This document shows positions 23,446-36,130 of a stretch of 64,000 nucleotides of DNA, piece after piece; position 1 is the stretch's first letter; each line of letters opens with the position of its first letter. The notes below the pieces were generated by a model that had not been told where the DNA came from, did no database searches, and worked only from the letters and a program-made list of their open reading frames with translations. The position numbers and the translations under genes were made by a program. This stretch comes from Thysanoteuthis rhombus. Taxonomy: Eukaryota > Mollusca > Cephalopoda > Oegopsida > Thysanoteuthidae. The stretch is taken from positions 59,853,228-59,917,227 of the forward strand of contig OY735212.1 of assembly GCA_963457665.1 (NCBI GenBank), in the 5' to 3' direction.

Positions 23446-23447
23446 GT

Positions 23448-24035
23448 TTAAGTCTTAGATGTCTCCCAAAAAGTCATCATCAGTCTTTTAACATCCATCT
23501 TTGGATATAGACTTTCCTTAGGATTTTGCCAAACCTCTCTATCATGGGCGTTGTGCGGAGTCAATATTTTCTGAATGTGTTTAGTTAGTCTCTCCATCAT
23601 TACATATGTGATCTCTGGGGATCCATCTTGTGTGTTGTGATATCCATCGGTTGTCTGCCATTCTTGCAACATGGTCAACCCATTGCCATTTGAGTTTTGT
23701 AGTAGATTCTATAATGTCTCCTGTTTTCTCCCTGACATACTATGCTGTCATGTGATCTCTCCTTGTGAGGTTGAGCATGATTCTCTCATGCGCACATTGC
23801 ATAGTCCTCAGTTTGTAGATCTGTCTCTGGGTAAGGTTCTATGTTTTAGCTCCATAAGTGACTATCGGCATTATTTTTTGGAATTATTGGGATCATCTGG
23901 TTTTTGAAAGTTGAGCTTGCTCTGCCGATGGCTTGCCATCCAAGAGTGATTCTTTGTTTGATTTCCTCGTTTTTTGAGGATTTCATGGAGATTCATTGTC
24001 CTATGTAAATGTTGTGGTCTACTTTCAAAGACCAC
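23448..24035 (-). pseudogene. RTE-like non-LTR retrotransposon, 3' part, decayed
   Basis: Minus-strand frames give SWMASHRQSKLNFQKPDDPN, matching GWQAFGRASSTFKNKTIP of the copy at 53.3 kb. Further down come AHDREVWQNP and SLYPKMDVKRLMM, matching the AYDRE(L) and VQRQTLKD-like tail of the same copy. Stops and frameshifts interrupt the reading frame. The 3' end is a short TGATGA-type repeat, as in the other two copies. Confidence 0.8.
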
Positions 24036-24886
24036 CAAAATTGTGACAAATAAACTGTGAGTCATTACGGTTTCTGAACCACTAATTGTAATGAATGTAC
24101 TTAAAATAGGTTTCTTTTTAACTGCATTGCATCATTAAGCCAGCTTCAGTTTAGTTGGGATGGAATTAAACTAATAAAGAAATTGGTAGTTACACTTAGT
24201 ACAATATAAAATGGAGTATACAGTTATCTACTATTAGATATTGAATATATAAATAAATACTTTTTTTAATGATATTAAAAGAGGTACGTTTACTGGAAAA
24301 TAGGACTCAGAATAGATAAATATATACATATAGTCAAGGGAGATTTACAGCTTTAAATATCATGTGTATAAAAAAAAATTACAAAAATCTGTCATTTCAG
24401 TTAATTATTTCTCAATATCTGTTAGTGTACTTGGTGTAATTTTCTTCCATGTTTTTTTTTTGTTTCACACAGAATTTGATGTTATGGCACTATGTATGAT
24501 TTTTTCTTGTTTTAACTGTTTCAGGGATTTAAAAACAGTCATTATCATGGCTCCTGAGCAGCATTGATCAAACACCACCTCCCCTTCAGCTAATATTTTA
24601 ATATATAGCTTATGTCATACTTCATCTAGTCTGTTATTCTATATAGGGTATTATCATAATGTAGTGTATATGGATGTTATTTTATACTATACATAATTTA
24701 ATTTACATATTTGTATTCATGTATAGCACTATGATATCCTGATATCTTATTCTCTGTAAAACCCTTTGAAAATCTTACATTAATTGCATTAATAGATATC
24801 TGGGAATAATTCACTGAAATAACAAAAGTTTACAAAAAATAAATTCTGTATTACGTCTTTAGTGTTCAAAGCAGTAAAACTTTACT

Positions 24887-24938
<52 letters not shown>

Positions 24939-25269
24939 TCGTAAGTTCCTATTTGAACTCTGTCTGTCATGCAAAAACAAGAAAGAACTGGTTTTAAGTA
25001 TGTTTCAAACAATTCCCTTTTCTTTTTTACTATCACTGTGTCACTCAACTTTTGATTTATTTTGCCAGGTTCAAATGCTAACTTGAACACCAGTGTAGTG
25101 TATGTGTTAATGGTGTATCAGTATATGTGTGCTTGTAAATTTACAGATTTATACCATTTGTTTTTATGGGGTGGTCTAGAAAAATATCTTTCTGCAAATG
25201 TCGGTATAATTAAAACATATTTATAAAAACTGGGTAATTCTAGCATTACTTTAATTTTTCAAATAAGAT
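24036..25269. other. Intergenic sequence with (AT)n microsatellite
   Basis: AT-rich; (AT)n at 24892-24934. No gene or repeat family recognised otherwise. Confidence 0.35.
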
Positions 25270-25540
25270 GCTTGTGAACCACCATAGCCCCACAAATGGC
25301 ACAAAGAACCAAGTAGGCTACACATCTTTCTCTCTTTTAGTGTGTGTGTGTCTCTGGCTGCTCCTGGTCATATTTTTGGTCAACAATCTTGAAAATGTTA
25401 TTGAATACACCACTAGTTACCATCTAAACAAGTTTCGTGGGTTCTTTACGGTCATTTTAAGACCAATAATGCCAAAATCCTGTGCTAGTATTTTTTGATA
25501 ATTTTATATAAAAGATAATTTCACATAATTAGTTTTTATA
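25270..25540 (+). repeat. Family D dispersed repeat
   Basis: Landmarks: CACCATAGCCCCACAAATGG; GTGTGTGTCTCTGGCTGCTC; ACACCACTAGTTACCATCTA; ACGGTCATTTTAAGACCAAT; ATAATTTTATATAAAAGATA. The same series is found at 38462-38770 and 60020-60340, and on the minus strand at 50320-50495. Confidence 0.8.
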
Positions 25541-25787
25541 TGCACATGGACTGTAGCAATTCATATAAGTGAGATACGGATATCATGAACTATTTCATCC
25601 AAACTAGTGTTCTTATTTTCATTTTTAACACTATATTTCATCTGGTTGCTTCATCTTTGAAAATGTATCTTCAATGTCTTTGTTTTGAGTATTTAAGATT
25701 ATTTTATACCTATGGCTAAAAGCATTTTAGATACTTTTGTGAGTTCTACAATATCATTGTTGAGAATAAGACTATTGAATGAAAAAT

Positions 25788-25832
25788 TTACCTGATGAAG
25801 GTTGTAGAACTAACTGGCTGAAACATTTTAAC
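25788..25832 (+). ncRNA. Hammerhead-ribozyme-like motif
   Basis: CTGATGA at 25792-25798 is followed by GGTTGTAG…GGCT and GAAACATT at 25820-25827. It aligns with the motif at 47300-47343 base for base around both conserved boxes. Stem II would be held by G-U pairs and the flanking stem I does not pair convincingly, so activity is doubtful. Confidence 0.35.
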
Positions 25833-26971
25833 CCTAAAAATCAAAGTTAGTCTGAAAAGTAAACTGAATTGTAGCTGTGTTTTGGCTAAACCCACAGTTG
25901 AGGCATCTAAACCCCTGATAAAATTTTCACAACCCACTACAAACCAAGGTTGCCGAGTTGGATGTGATTTTTCGATCTTGATAGTCACTCTCAACTCCAG
26001 TCATTTTTCAACTTGAAAAAATTGAGAAAAAATCATCTCAATTTGCAAAACTGAACTTCAAAACATGAGAAAAATTTTAAAAAACATCTAAATATTGTCA
26101 ACAGTAGATTCACAAATTTGAAAAACATAACCAAAAAACCATCTAAATTGGCAACCCTGCTACGAACAGTCTATTTGTGCACTCTCCTGTGATACTTTAT
26201 AGTTATAAATGTGCACTATTTTTATGTGACTGGTATATTTAGATAATGTTAATGATAGTATGAAAGAACTGTCCATTGTCTGGCGGACTGCTTCAATCCC
26301 AACTTTGAAACTTTGAAAGTTTATTGACAAATGACTGCTTTACATGGCAGTATAGTTGTAATCGGCAGCAGATGGCCATTGGACAATCTGTCAACTCTTG
26401 CTGAGCTTTGCTTGCACATTGATAGAGTCCATTTGCACATTTTAGGACCTAGAAATCTGTGGATATACAAATCCTCAAACCAAGCAGCCATCTGTTACCA
26501 GTTACACAAAATGAATGTAGCTTAGTTGTGCTCTTCTCTAGCAGTTCATGTATCATGTGGATTTCCCATTTTGTTAAACCCCTACTGATGGAGTTGACTT
26601 TATTTTCCAAACCTAACAACAATGATGTCAGGTCCAGTCTGGGAAAGTTATGGATTTTTGTGAAATGGTTATAAATTTTCAATGATGAGTAGAGAGAGGA
26701 GGGAAAAGAGGGAGACAGATCTATTCTTATGCCATCAATCAATGAGAGAAAGAAAGAAAATGGTGAGCTATAGATGCAAGATTGAATTATCTGATGTTGA
26801 TATTTAGATTTCTTTTAATTAGAATGTATTACTCCTTTCTTCTTTTTATCTTTACTATAATTCTATTCCTTTCTTTTCTATTCTTCTAAGCCTTGACCCT
26901 TCATAGTAGAAACTTGAAATTTTGCACACATGCTCCCCTCAATGAGTAGGAAAAACAGTTCTTTTTTAAAA

Positions 26972-27080
26972 TCTGGCTCAGTGGCTGAAATAGTTGCGTT
27001 CTCCTATCTATGTGTCTGTCACTTGTACTGGCTGCGTAAATGGAGTCAGAGTGGATTTTGATCCTGAATCAACGAGTCTT
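26972..27080 (+). mobile_element. tRNA-derived SINE remnant (Leu/Ser-tRNA-like head)
   Basis: TGGCTCAGTGGCTGAAATAG followed by TTGCGTTCTCCTATC resembles the GGCTGAGTGGTTAAAGCG…GACTC head of class II tRNAs (A-box region). GGATTTTGATCCTG at 27053-27066 is a degraded B-box. It is too diverged for a working tRNA gene and has no clear poly(A) or target duplication. Confidence 0.45.
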
Positions 27081-27289
27081 GTTTGTTTTTTAAGCTGATT
27101 CATTTAATACTTTGTTTACTTCAGATATATGATTATATTGGTTGATGTTCCAGTGGCATATATCACTTATTTCTTTCTGAAGATTATGTATACTAGAACA
27201 GATATTTTTTTTTGAATTCTTACAATTTGTCTTACAACTAGTTGTTAATTAACATTTCTCGATGATGCCCAACTAAGATCATTATAGCA

Positions 27290-27520
27290 GAAGCGTTAAA
27301 TCTCTGTCTCCTGACAGAATTCCATCTTTCACAAGTAAAAATTTAGCAGTACAAAAATCACTAAATTAGCACAAGCACTCGAATATTATGGACATTTGAG
27401 GCCATTCTAGGGCTTTTTTCAAGCTTTTTGGGCAGTCAAACTAGCCCCCAAATATTTTTGGGTTGGCAACACTGAGTTTCAGTCTTGGCAATTTTTTTCT
27501 GCAAACCTTCCTGCTATAGT
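27290..27520 (+). repeat. Family B dispersed repeat
   Basis: Landmarks: AAATCTCTGTCTCCTGACAG; ACAAAAATCACTAAATTAGC; TTTTTGGGCAGTCAAACTAG; TTTTTGGGTTGGCAACACTG; CAGTCTTGGCAATTTTTTTC. Four copies, all on the plus strand, lie between 27.3 and 35.4 kb. Confidence 0.75.
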
Positions 27521-30444
27521 TTCAATCAGTTGACCCTAATTCTTAAAAGAAATCATAAATGAATGATAGGAATTAGTGATAAGAATGATGAATTTAGAGA
27601 TTGGAGCATTGTTCTCATCATGGCTGGTAGAATCGTTTGAGGAATGCTGCAAATTGATTAATTCTAATATCATATCATATATATACTTTGGGGCTATTTG
27701 ACACTTTTTGGAGGTGGTTTTGTTTTGTTTTTTTGCAATAATTCTTGAAGTTATTACTGAAATTTTATCATCTTTTATATCAAACTCTATCACTCATTGA
27801 TCTCCAAAGAAGTTATGAAAAAAAAAATTGAAGGAACTTTACATGAAAAAAAATGGCTGAAAAAAACCAATGCCAAATACTCCTGCATTCAGGGCAGATG
27901 ATTTTTTTAGGCTCCTAAGGCAGGGCTATTTGGCTCTCTACCTTGAAAACACCTATCAAATAGTATGCATTTTTACCAAGGGGCATGGCTGGAGATTTGG
28001 GGGCTAGGAAGACTTGGCACTTTGATGATTCCCTCCTTTCAACATTTAATCCAGAGGTTCTCAACTTGTAGGCTATAATCCCCCAAGGGTCCAAAAAAGT
28101 ATTAATGGGGTTTGTGGACCTTTCAAAAATCCTGGGTCCATAAGCTTGTTGAATAGGCAGTCCTTTCAAAAGCCATGATGTAGCTCGAGATTAGATAGAA
28201 GGCTTGGCTCCTTGAGCCCCCCACACACATACACACACATTCATAAAACTTCTGTGAGCCCAGGTGATTTGAAATCTCATTTCATCCCCTCCCTCAATTT
28301 TGTGGGCTGGGAGGCTAGGCTCCTTGAAACCTCCCTCCAAATATTTGGTGTAGTGCTTCCCTATCTGAAGCCGGGGATGGGGGGGGGTCTCTTCATTATT
28401 TAGAAGTTATGTAGAAGTTGAATTATTGTAAACAAAAAAAAATCAGATAGAAACCATTTAGAAGCAAATCAATAGAATATCCAAGAAGTGCTAAATAGCA
28501 CTGCCCAACAATATTGATAATATTAGTTAAATAGTTAACATAAAATCTCTTGATTTATTCTGTATACTCCCTATAGATTAAAATTATATTTTTATAGCCA
28601 GTAGTTATTTCCACAATACCTCAGCAGGAGTAAGGAGAAATTTTTCAAAACAAATTTTTTTTTCTCAGATATTAAAAGCAAATAAATGCGATAACTAGCA
28701 TTCAAAATATACCCAGGAAGGTTATGATGTTAGTGTAAATTTTTGCTTTCCTTTAGGAACTTTCAACAAATTCTAATCAATAAAGTTATACGCCAGATAG
28801 CCTTGCTGTATGGTATTATTTTAGGTGAGTTAATATTGGTTATGTCTCTGTAGAGAAGGTCTCTTCCATATCATAAGCTGTTTTAAATTTACTTTATTTC
28901 AATAGTGTTTTGCCCAAACTGAAATTTATTTCTATCCCTCTAAACATTCACTTTGTGCAATAAGCAGTCATTAAATCTTCATTCCAGCAACATTACACTA
29001 ATGTCCAATAGTTGTTCTGCTTTAACAAGATAATTTCATTATACAAAGACAACAATAGTTTGGCTCTCATTTTTTGAACCATAGACAAATTTTATTTGAA
29101 TTAAATTGCTTAATTGCTTCATGACAGATTTTTTGATTGAGTTAAAGGAGAAGTTTATTTTCAATGATTTGGCACAAGTTCTTGGAATTAAATATACTGT
29201 CTGGAGGAAAATCTACCAAATATGAGGAAGTAGATGTTGTGTTGGATCAAAGAAGATTATAGGGAGAAACTTATTTTATTGAAAATGTGACTAATTTCAT
29301 TTAAAAAAAGACTCACACACTTTTTCATTCTTTTATTTTAGTTCCAAACATCCAGCATTTCTGTGATGTTTTCTTCATTGTTATGCCACAACAGCCGGTC
29401 TCATTTTATTACAACCCTTTAATTGTTTTTGTTTTTTTTGCTCTGTTGATGTATTTCACATGAACCGATTCATTATAACTTTAAGGTTATAACAGTAATT
29501 TGCATCTGGCTCTTATATGGATAGTTAGGTTGTTTATTTTCTTATTGAAATAAATTCTGTCATACTTTGTATTAATATTGTGAATACTGAAAAGCAGTTT
29601 GAAACAAATTCAATAAGGTAAGAGAAAACCTAAGTTGCAAAAAAAAAAAAAAATCAGTTTGTCAATAAGTATAAATTGTTATGTATTGGTATTTCATGTT
29701 TTCTTAACTATAAAAGTATCTCATTCAAGATGAAGTAAATATAGAGACATTTGTTGTGAGTCTAGTGTTTATCATGAAGTTACCAAGAGTTTTTACAATT
29801 GATAAGAGAGCTTGCTCTATAGAAATCGTAAATATGTTAGTTTTATGAGCTATTGATAGAGAGTTTGTTCTTTAGTTGATACCTCTTGAGTATTAATATA
29901 TCCCTTGTAAATAAGGATCTTGTTCTCAAGGTTGCTGCTGCTGTAATAGTAGTAGTAGTAAAAATATTATAAATTTTTAGCATAAAAGATGTACATTATA
30001 TTCTTGGACAGAAGGAGATTGTTTTTAAAGTTTAGTAAAAATAGAAAAAAGATTCAAAGAAATTTCCCATATTTAATTTACCAGTTTATGAAATGTGTTA
30101 ACCTTCCAGTATTTTGATGGTGTAGGCAGTATTTTGGCATGAACTAACAGAATTTGTTCTTTGAGTCTTCTTTTTTTTTCCATAGCAATATCATACTGCT
30201 TTTCATCTATCTTATTTCATTACTCTTCTCAGTTCTGAAAGTTAATGCTTATACGAAGGCAACACCCTTTCTTAGATTCAGTTCCCCTTCAAAAAAAAGA
30301 TTTCTTATGACAATAATTTGAAATCATGAGCTAAGAACATTACAGAGACAATGACCAAACAATTGTAACATTTTTTTCTTCCAATGCAGTTGGGAGAAAT
30401 GTCTGTCTGTCTGGCAGTAAAAGTTTTCAAGGAATTTTAATACT
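27521..30444. other. Intergenic sequence with C-rich and hAT-tip patches
   Basis: At 28053-28070 the sequence CCAGAGGTTCTCAACTTG resembles a hAT-type terminus, without a visible partner. C-rich homopolymer patches and a short (AC)n lie at 28210-28390. A run of A near 29640 and a short AGT tandem near 29950 are present. No gene recognised. Confidence 0.3.
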
Positions 30445-30725
30445 GTAGATGTTAATTCTGTCTTAAGACTGTATTCCATCAATTAAATATACCTTCCTTG
30501 TTTTGGCAGTGCAAAAATCACTAAATTAGCATGGGAGTGCTTAAAACCTGAAGCCATTTTTTTTCCCCTTTTTTGGCTACTTTTAACCATTTTTAGCATC
30601 TGTTGGTGTTTTTTGGCTATTTCAAGATTTATTATGCAGTCAAACTAGTGCAAAAATGTTTTTAGAATGGACTACAGTGAATTTCAGTCGGGGCAACTTT
30701 TTTCTGCTAACACCCATGCAATAAA
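30445..30725 (+). repeat. Family B dispersed repeat
   Basis: Carries GTGCAAAAATCACTAAATTA, CAGTCAAACTAGTGCAAAAA, GAATTTCAGTCGGGGCAAC and TTTCTGCTAACACCCATGCA. Confidence 0.75.
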
Positions 30726-31429
30726 CTTTTTTAGGATGTGTATACCATTGGATAAGAAAGAATTGATTGTAATTGGCGGGGGGGGTGTGGCATGGATTTA
30801 GGAATTTTTTTGATTGAGAAATATTTTTTCGATTCTTTCATTCGTTTATGTATTCACTTGGGTTTGTCCACTCGATATCTCCATAAGTTCTCAATGAATT
30901 TCAAGGACATTTATAATTTATGTGGGTGACAGGGGCCATGGGCTAAGGAAGAATTGAAATTTTTGTAGTTGTTTCCTTTGTATCACATCTATATATGAGG
31001 AGATTTTCATCAATTTTTAGTGACAATAGCATTGGCAGAAAGCACTTTCTAGTTAATTTTTTCTTCCATTGATTCCACATGCCCCAGCCATAGTGAGCTT
31101 ACTTCAACCTTTGAATGAGCTCAACATTGGAAGATTTACTTTTGTACAAGTTTATTGTTGGCAATTTAGACATCTCATTAATCATTCAATTATTTTTCTA
31201 CTGATGATAATTAAGCCAGACTAATTAATATCAACTTCATTATAATTAGAAAACTCACAAAGAAATTTTCCAAAGACCTTAATATCTTAACACTTGCTCA
31301 GTTTATTATGTGCTGGTACTTTGCTATTTGGTGAATCTAAGAAACAGCTTTATCATAAACTTGAACTATTTGCTGAATCTAAACCTAGCTTCCCAGAACC
31401 TTTCCTCATGAATTTGTTTTGTTTTTTTC

Positions 31430-31670
31430 AGTCATAATTCCTTGTTAAATTTCTGTCCTTGACAAATAAGAATTTAGCTGTGCAAAAATTGCTGAATTGA
31501 TGCAGTATTGCTCAAACATTTTGGCCATTTTAAGCATCTTTTCTGAGCGTTTATTTTGGCTATTTTTTTTATTCAGCTCATTTTGGCAGTCAAACTAGTG
31601 CAAAAATATTTTTTTAGTTGGCAACATCAAGTTTCAGTCTTGGCAATTTTTCCTGCTTATACCCATGGTT
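31430..31670 (+). repeat. Family B dispersed repeat
   Basis: Carries TGTGCAAAAATTGCTGAATT, TTTTGGCAGTCAAACTAGTG, GTTGGCAACATCAAGTTTCA and TCTTGGCAATTTTTCCTGC. It ends about 80 bp before a family C copy. Confidence 0.75.
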
Positions 31671-31747
31671 AAGACGGCACCATTTGTCTGTAAGCAATTA
31701 AGAAAAGCTGCTCAAAACTGGGAATAAGATTAATTACTGATAGAAAA

Positions 31748-32070
31748 AATGTCTGGTTAGTCACTCTATAGAAAGCATCACATGACCAACATCTTTTTGC
31801 AGCATGTTGTGTTGAGCATAATGAATTGAAAAAGGGGTGATCAATGAATAAGTTATTTCTCTAACCTTTTGTTTGAGCAGTGACCATCAAGAAGACTGAA
31901 TTTTCAAAAAATATACGGGCACAAAATAGTGATCAATTTAGGATAAACATATATTGTAAATTGAGCCTCCCATTGAAATCTTTAAGGGGGGAAATTCTCA
32001 AAAAACAAAAAGTTCTTCTAGACATAGTTAGGAATAAATACTGAAACTTCCAGCCCTCTAGATTTTTTTT
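31748..32070 (+). repeat. Family C dispersed repeat
   Basis: Carries CTGGTTAGTCACTCTATAG, AAAAAGGGGTGATCAATGAA, GATCAATTTAGGATAAACAT, a G-run, and GAAACTTCCAGCCCTCTAG. Confidence 0.75.
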
Positions 32071-33841
32071 CTTTTTGTTGTTTTATTTGATCTTCTGGTT
32101 ATAATTTGTATTTGTTTGAAACACTACATTTTTCCTGATCATCAAACATAATAGTTCAAGAAAATTAGATTATATCCTAATGAATACCAGTCTGATTCAA
32201 CTAACCCATTTCTATCAATAATTTATTTCCATTGGAGATGTTTTCAATTCTTGTTTGGAACATAATTCTAAACATTTATGCTGCAGGTTATTTAACTTTG
32301 TTATTAATTAATTACATATGTGTTTGTGTGTATCTATCTCTTTCATTTGAAAATGAAATTTTTTCTGGTAAATCAATTTGCATTATAAACTGCTGCAGAT
32401 AGGCAGTCTAATGGTAGATGCGCAACTCTCAAAGCTTTAAAACCCTAACTTCTTTGATAGTACAATCTAACCCAGTACTTTCTAAGTTATATGAATCCAC
32501 TTTACTGTTTTGTGAATCATCCATGTATTCAGGTGACTGTGATCAATATATATTGCAAATAAGAGGAAGTTTCTTATGGTTTAGAATCAAGTGTTTGCTT
32601 TTTCTCTTGTTAACTTATTTATACGTATAAATGCCGATGTCACCTAATTAGTTTGTATGTATGTTTGTCTGTTCACATCAGAGAGTCATAGTGGAAACAA
32701 ATTTTACTCTCGTCCTCTCTTCAAAGCTAAATGAATAGAGTAAGAGAGTAAAACTGACTGCTGAAGCTTTGTGCTTGTGTGTAATTGATGCAGCTAAAAA
32801 ATCGCATGTTGGTGGAATTGAAAAAAAAAGCTATTCCAACTTTTTTGACGGGTTGAAGAAATGTTAAATTCCTGAAATTAGATATTAAATAGAACATATT
32901 CCAATAGATAACATGAAAAATCTTGTCATTTTTCAAGGGTAATATGCTCGTCTTGTAATATTCCACCCAAAGCCTGTGCGTCCATTTGCATATGACAGCC
33001 TACTGCAAATCCCACACAACATAACCTCATTATATTTTGAAATCATCCGCCAAAATGTGTTGACTTTTTTTTTTTTTGTTGGGGATATTACAATCAGGTG
33101 AGACTTCAAGCCAATTAAACCAATCGTTCCCAGCGCTTGAATATATTCTTGTCCTGTCAGACATGCGTGACACTACATTGCATATGAATAAAATGATTTA
33201 TAGATGCCAACAACAAATTTTCATCTGACTTCTTGAAGATTCAACAGTGTTTGTTTACACTGTTTATATCTTTATTGTATTTGAATGAAATAATGTTAAT
33301 CGTATCACAGAGTGTAAAAAATCCTTTCTGTAAAATTTTCAGGCATACATTTTGATTACTTTCCATTGTAACATAGAGATATCAAATTTATTTATATTTC
33401 CAAGATTTTACAGACCTTGACTGTTCACTGGGGGCTCCGCTGAGAAATTTTATGATTGGGCCCTGCAGCTCCCAAGGCTGGCCCTGGTTACCATGTAAAA
33501 TTACGCTGAAATAGACATTTTTGTGTCTGCCTTTTCAGCTGAATGACCTGCGTGCTGATGAAAATAAGTAGGCACTTGATATTGTTCATAGCTGGGAGTT
33601 GAGAGTAAGAGGGAGAATGAATGTTGGCTTATCAGCTGTTGATTGGAGTGGGGACTACCATAAAGAACGGGGTAAAGAGAAAGAATGATTGTTTATCAGC
33701 CGGAGAAGGACTGAGCAGAGAGTGAATGGAAACATTTTCTGAGATCATTATAAAAATCTCTCATGAAAAATACTCAAATTTCACTTTTTAAAAAAAACAA
33801 ATTAAACTTGCCATCATGGTTAATAATTGAGCAAGTGACAA
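32071..33841. other. Intergenic sequence, no gene recognised
   Basis: AT-rich. A weak tRNA-like string (GGCAGTCTAATGGTAGATGC, 32402-32421) lacks a B box. On the minus strand about 33415-33490 reads CCAGGGCCAGCCTTGGGAG… then GGGCCC, resembling the other DNA-transposon tips at 8.2 and 23.0 kb. Confidence 0.3.
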
Positions 33842-34185
33842 AATTTGAAGTCATGTAAAAGAAATCCATCAAGTAATAAATATGGTCAGAATAAATTCTA
33901 TTTATGACATCATTGGTTTTTCCACCAGAAATCATCTGAGATAGAGTAAAAAAAGAAAACATCTGGAGAATCTAGATGTAATCGATAAGCCTGGCAAAAT
34001 TAGGTCCCAAAAAGGGCAAAAAAACAACTTTTCCCCCATTTTTTGAAGGCGTTTAATGTAGTGCTGATGCCCATTTTTCAGGTTTGTAGACAAAATGGTA
34101 TGGCCTAGAGCACTGGATCTCACAAACACTTATGAAAAGTGATTGAACCCTTCCATGCTTTCGGTGGCCACAGTTGTTTAATTAA
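33842..34185 (+). repeat. Family A dispersed repeat
   Basis: Carries AATAAATTCTATTTATGACA, ACATCTGGAGAATCTAGATG, TAGGTCCCAAAAAGGGCAAA, GTAGACAAAATGGTATGGCC and ATGCTTTCGGTGGCCACAG, in the same order as the other plus-strand copies. Confidence 0.8.
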
Positions 34186-35014
34186 ACACTAATCTGATTT
34201 CCATCCCTCTATTCTATCAATTCTTTTTTGACAGCAATTTACCCCACCCATTTGTGTCCTAGGGATTTTGTCTTGTCAGGAATAATGCAGCATTAGTGAC
34301 AGAACTTGGTATATGGCAGTCTTCACTTGATGAATCCGGTCTAGAATGAGCAAACGTTTTTTGACCAGTGTTGCCAAATCAATTTTCAATTTTTCTGGCT
34401 GAATTTGCTAAATCTTTTTTCCATTTTTGGAACTTTGATACTCATTCAAGGCCCAGATATCTGAAAGAACTCTAAGACCCAAGAACAAATAATTTCTTAA
34501 AATTGTACATTTACTTTCATTAAACTTACTAGATTTGTAATGGATATGCAAAAGAAAATTTTTGTATCTGACTCTAAAGATATTCACTAAGCAAAACTTT
34601 CGGTTTAGATATGGTTTATCGATCCTTAGTGGAAAAAATAATTCTCCTCAGTTGTGTGATTTGCTCTGACTGACCTTGAAAAATGGCTAAAAAAAATAGA
34701 AAATTCCCATTTCCAGTTAACTTTATGGCTAAAAATATTAGATACGTGTTTTGAGTTAGCTATGAAATCAAATCAAATCAAATTGGGAAATTATTTTTTT
34801 AAAAAATAGCCAGATTTTTGCCTACTTGCCATTGCAGATTATTATCGGATAAATTATGGGTGTGAATCAGCCAGATCTAGCTGAAAAATGTCTTATTTGT
34901 CATTCTTGTTTTGCCTTCTCATCTTAAAAAAAAAAAAGGAATGAAATCTCAAAATGGTATGTTAATTAATGAAAATTTGATATTTTAGAAACGAGGATAT
35001 CTACATAAGCATGG

Positions 35015-35380
35015 ATGTTAAATCTCCATCTTCCGACGGAATTCCGTCTTTGACAAACAAAATGAAAGTTCCTAATATTGACTGTACAAAAATCGCTAAA
35101 TTTTCATGGAAGTGCTGAAAATTTAAGGCCTTTTTTTTCTCTTTTGGCAACTTTTGACCATTTTTAGCATATGTGGGTGCTTTTTTAAGCTATTTTGAGA
35201 TTTATAATGTGGTTGAACATTTTGGCAATTATTGACCGCTGTAAGCATCTTTTGGGTATTTTATGGCCATTTTCAGCATTTTGGGGGGATTGTTTTCTAT
35301 TATTCAGTTGCATGAGAATATTTTTTGTGTTGGCAATACCAAGTTTCAGTCTTGAGCAATTTTTTTCTGCTAAGACCCAT
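35015..35380 (+). repeat. Family B dispersed repeat, longest copy with internal duplication
   Basis: Carries GTTAAATCTCCATCTTCCGA, TGTACAAAAATCGCTAAATT and TTTCAGTCTTGAGCAATTTT. The TTTGGC/TTTAGCATNTTT…GGT core is present about twice (35130-35200 and 35215-35290), so this copy appears internally duplicated or nested. Confidence 0.65.
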
Positions 35381-35498
35381 GCATAAGAAGACTGAAAAAA
35401 GCATGTATAATTTTGTTTCCTCTTATGAGATATAAAACAAAATTGGCCTCTTCTAAAGATACAGGGTCATTATATATGCAGTTCAAAGTCCTTATTAA

Positions 35499-35526
35499 AT
35501 CAACCTAGACACAAATCTAGGTTGAT
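35499..35526. repeat. Perfect hairpin, 11-bp stem, 6-nt loop
   Basis: ATCAACCTAGA – CACAAA – TCTAGGTTGAT. No adjacent gene explains it. Confidence 0.85.
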
Positions 35527-35769
35527 ATCCTACATTTAATTTGAAGCCAATATTCAATATATTTAGCTTGTACACCTGCCACCATCTCTATTTCCACGTA
35601 GTTGGGTTGGAAGAGAAAAACAGAATATATCAAGAGAGCTACCATCTTGCATTATGCAAAGTTTCCTTCTCTATTTCTACAAGAGTTGCTATATTGTTAT
35701 TTCCTCAGTACATCAGTGTTGTCCTGAGGTTATTAGAAACTGTCAACCAAACTGTCAACATAGGTTTCT

Positions 35770-36130
35770 TGGGTCTTCAAGTTGGTCCAGCTGGCTAGTA
35801 TATAGTACAAGTACAGTCTGCACCATTGGAGCTAGAGGGCTGAAAATTTCAACATTCACTCCTTATGACTAGTAAAAACGTTTATTTTCTGTTCTTTTTT
35901 TAAAAATGCTTCCAGAATAGGTTTTTAGTGGGGGTTCCATTTTGCTATGTCAATTTATTGGCCCTTAGTTTGTGTACGCTTGTTTTTTGAGAATCGAGAC
36001 TTTTTACTGATCCAGCAAAAGGAAAGAGAATTAACATTTATTGATCAACCCTTTTCCCAATTTTTTTGATTGATCACCCTGAACATGACATGCTGTTTGT
36101 TTCTGTTGAGTGATCAACCAGACCTGTAAT
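35770..36130 (-). repeat. Family C dispersed repeat
   Basis: On the plus strand: AGCTAGAGGGCTGAAAATTT, CAACATTCACTCCTTATGAC, a T tract, and ATTGATCAACCCTTTTCCCA, GAGTGATCAACCAGACCTG. This is the complement order of the copy at 18088-18480. Confidence 0.75.

Larger units (their letters stand above)
25541..27289. other. Intergenic sequence, no gene recognised
   Basis: Contains the hammerhead-like motif and a tRNA-derived SINE, listed separately. Low-scoring open frames at 26331-26742 on both strands have no family signature. Confidence 0.3.

Noticed and set aside
32402..32421. tRNA-like string GGCAGTCTAATGGTAGATGC
   Set aside because: No B-box or cloverleaf follows within a suitable distance.
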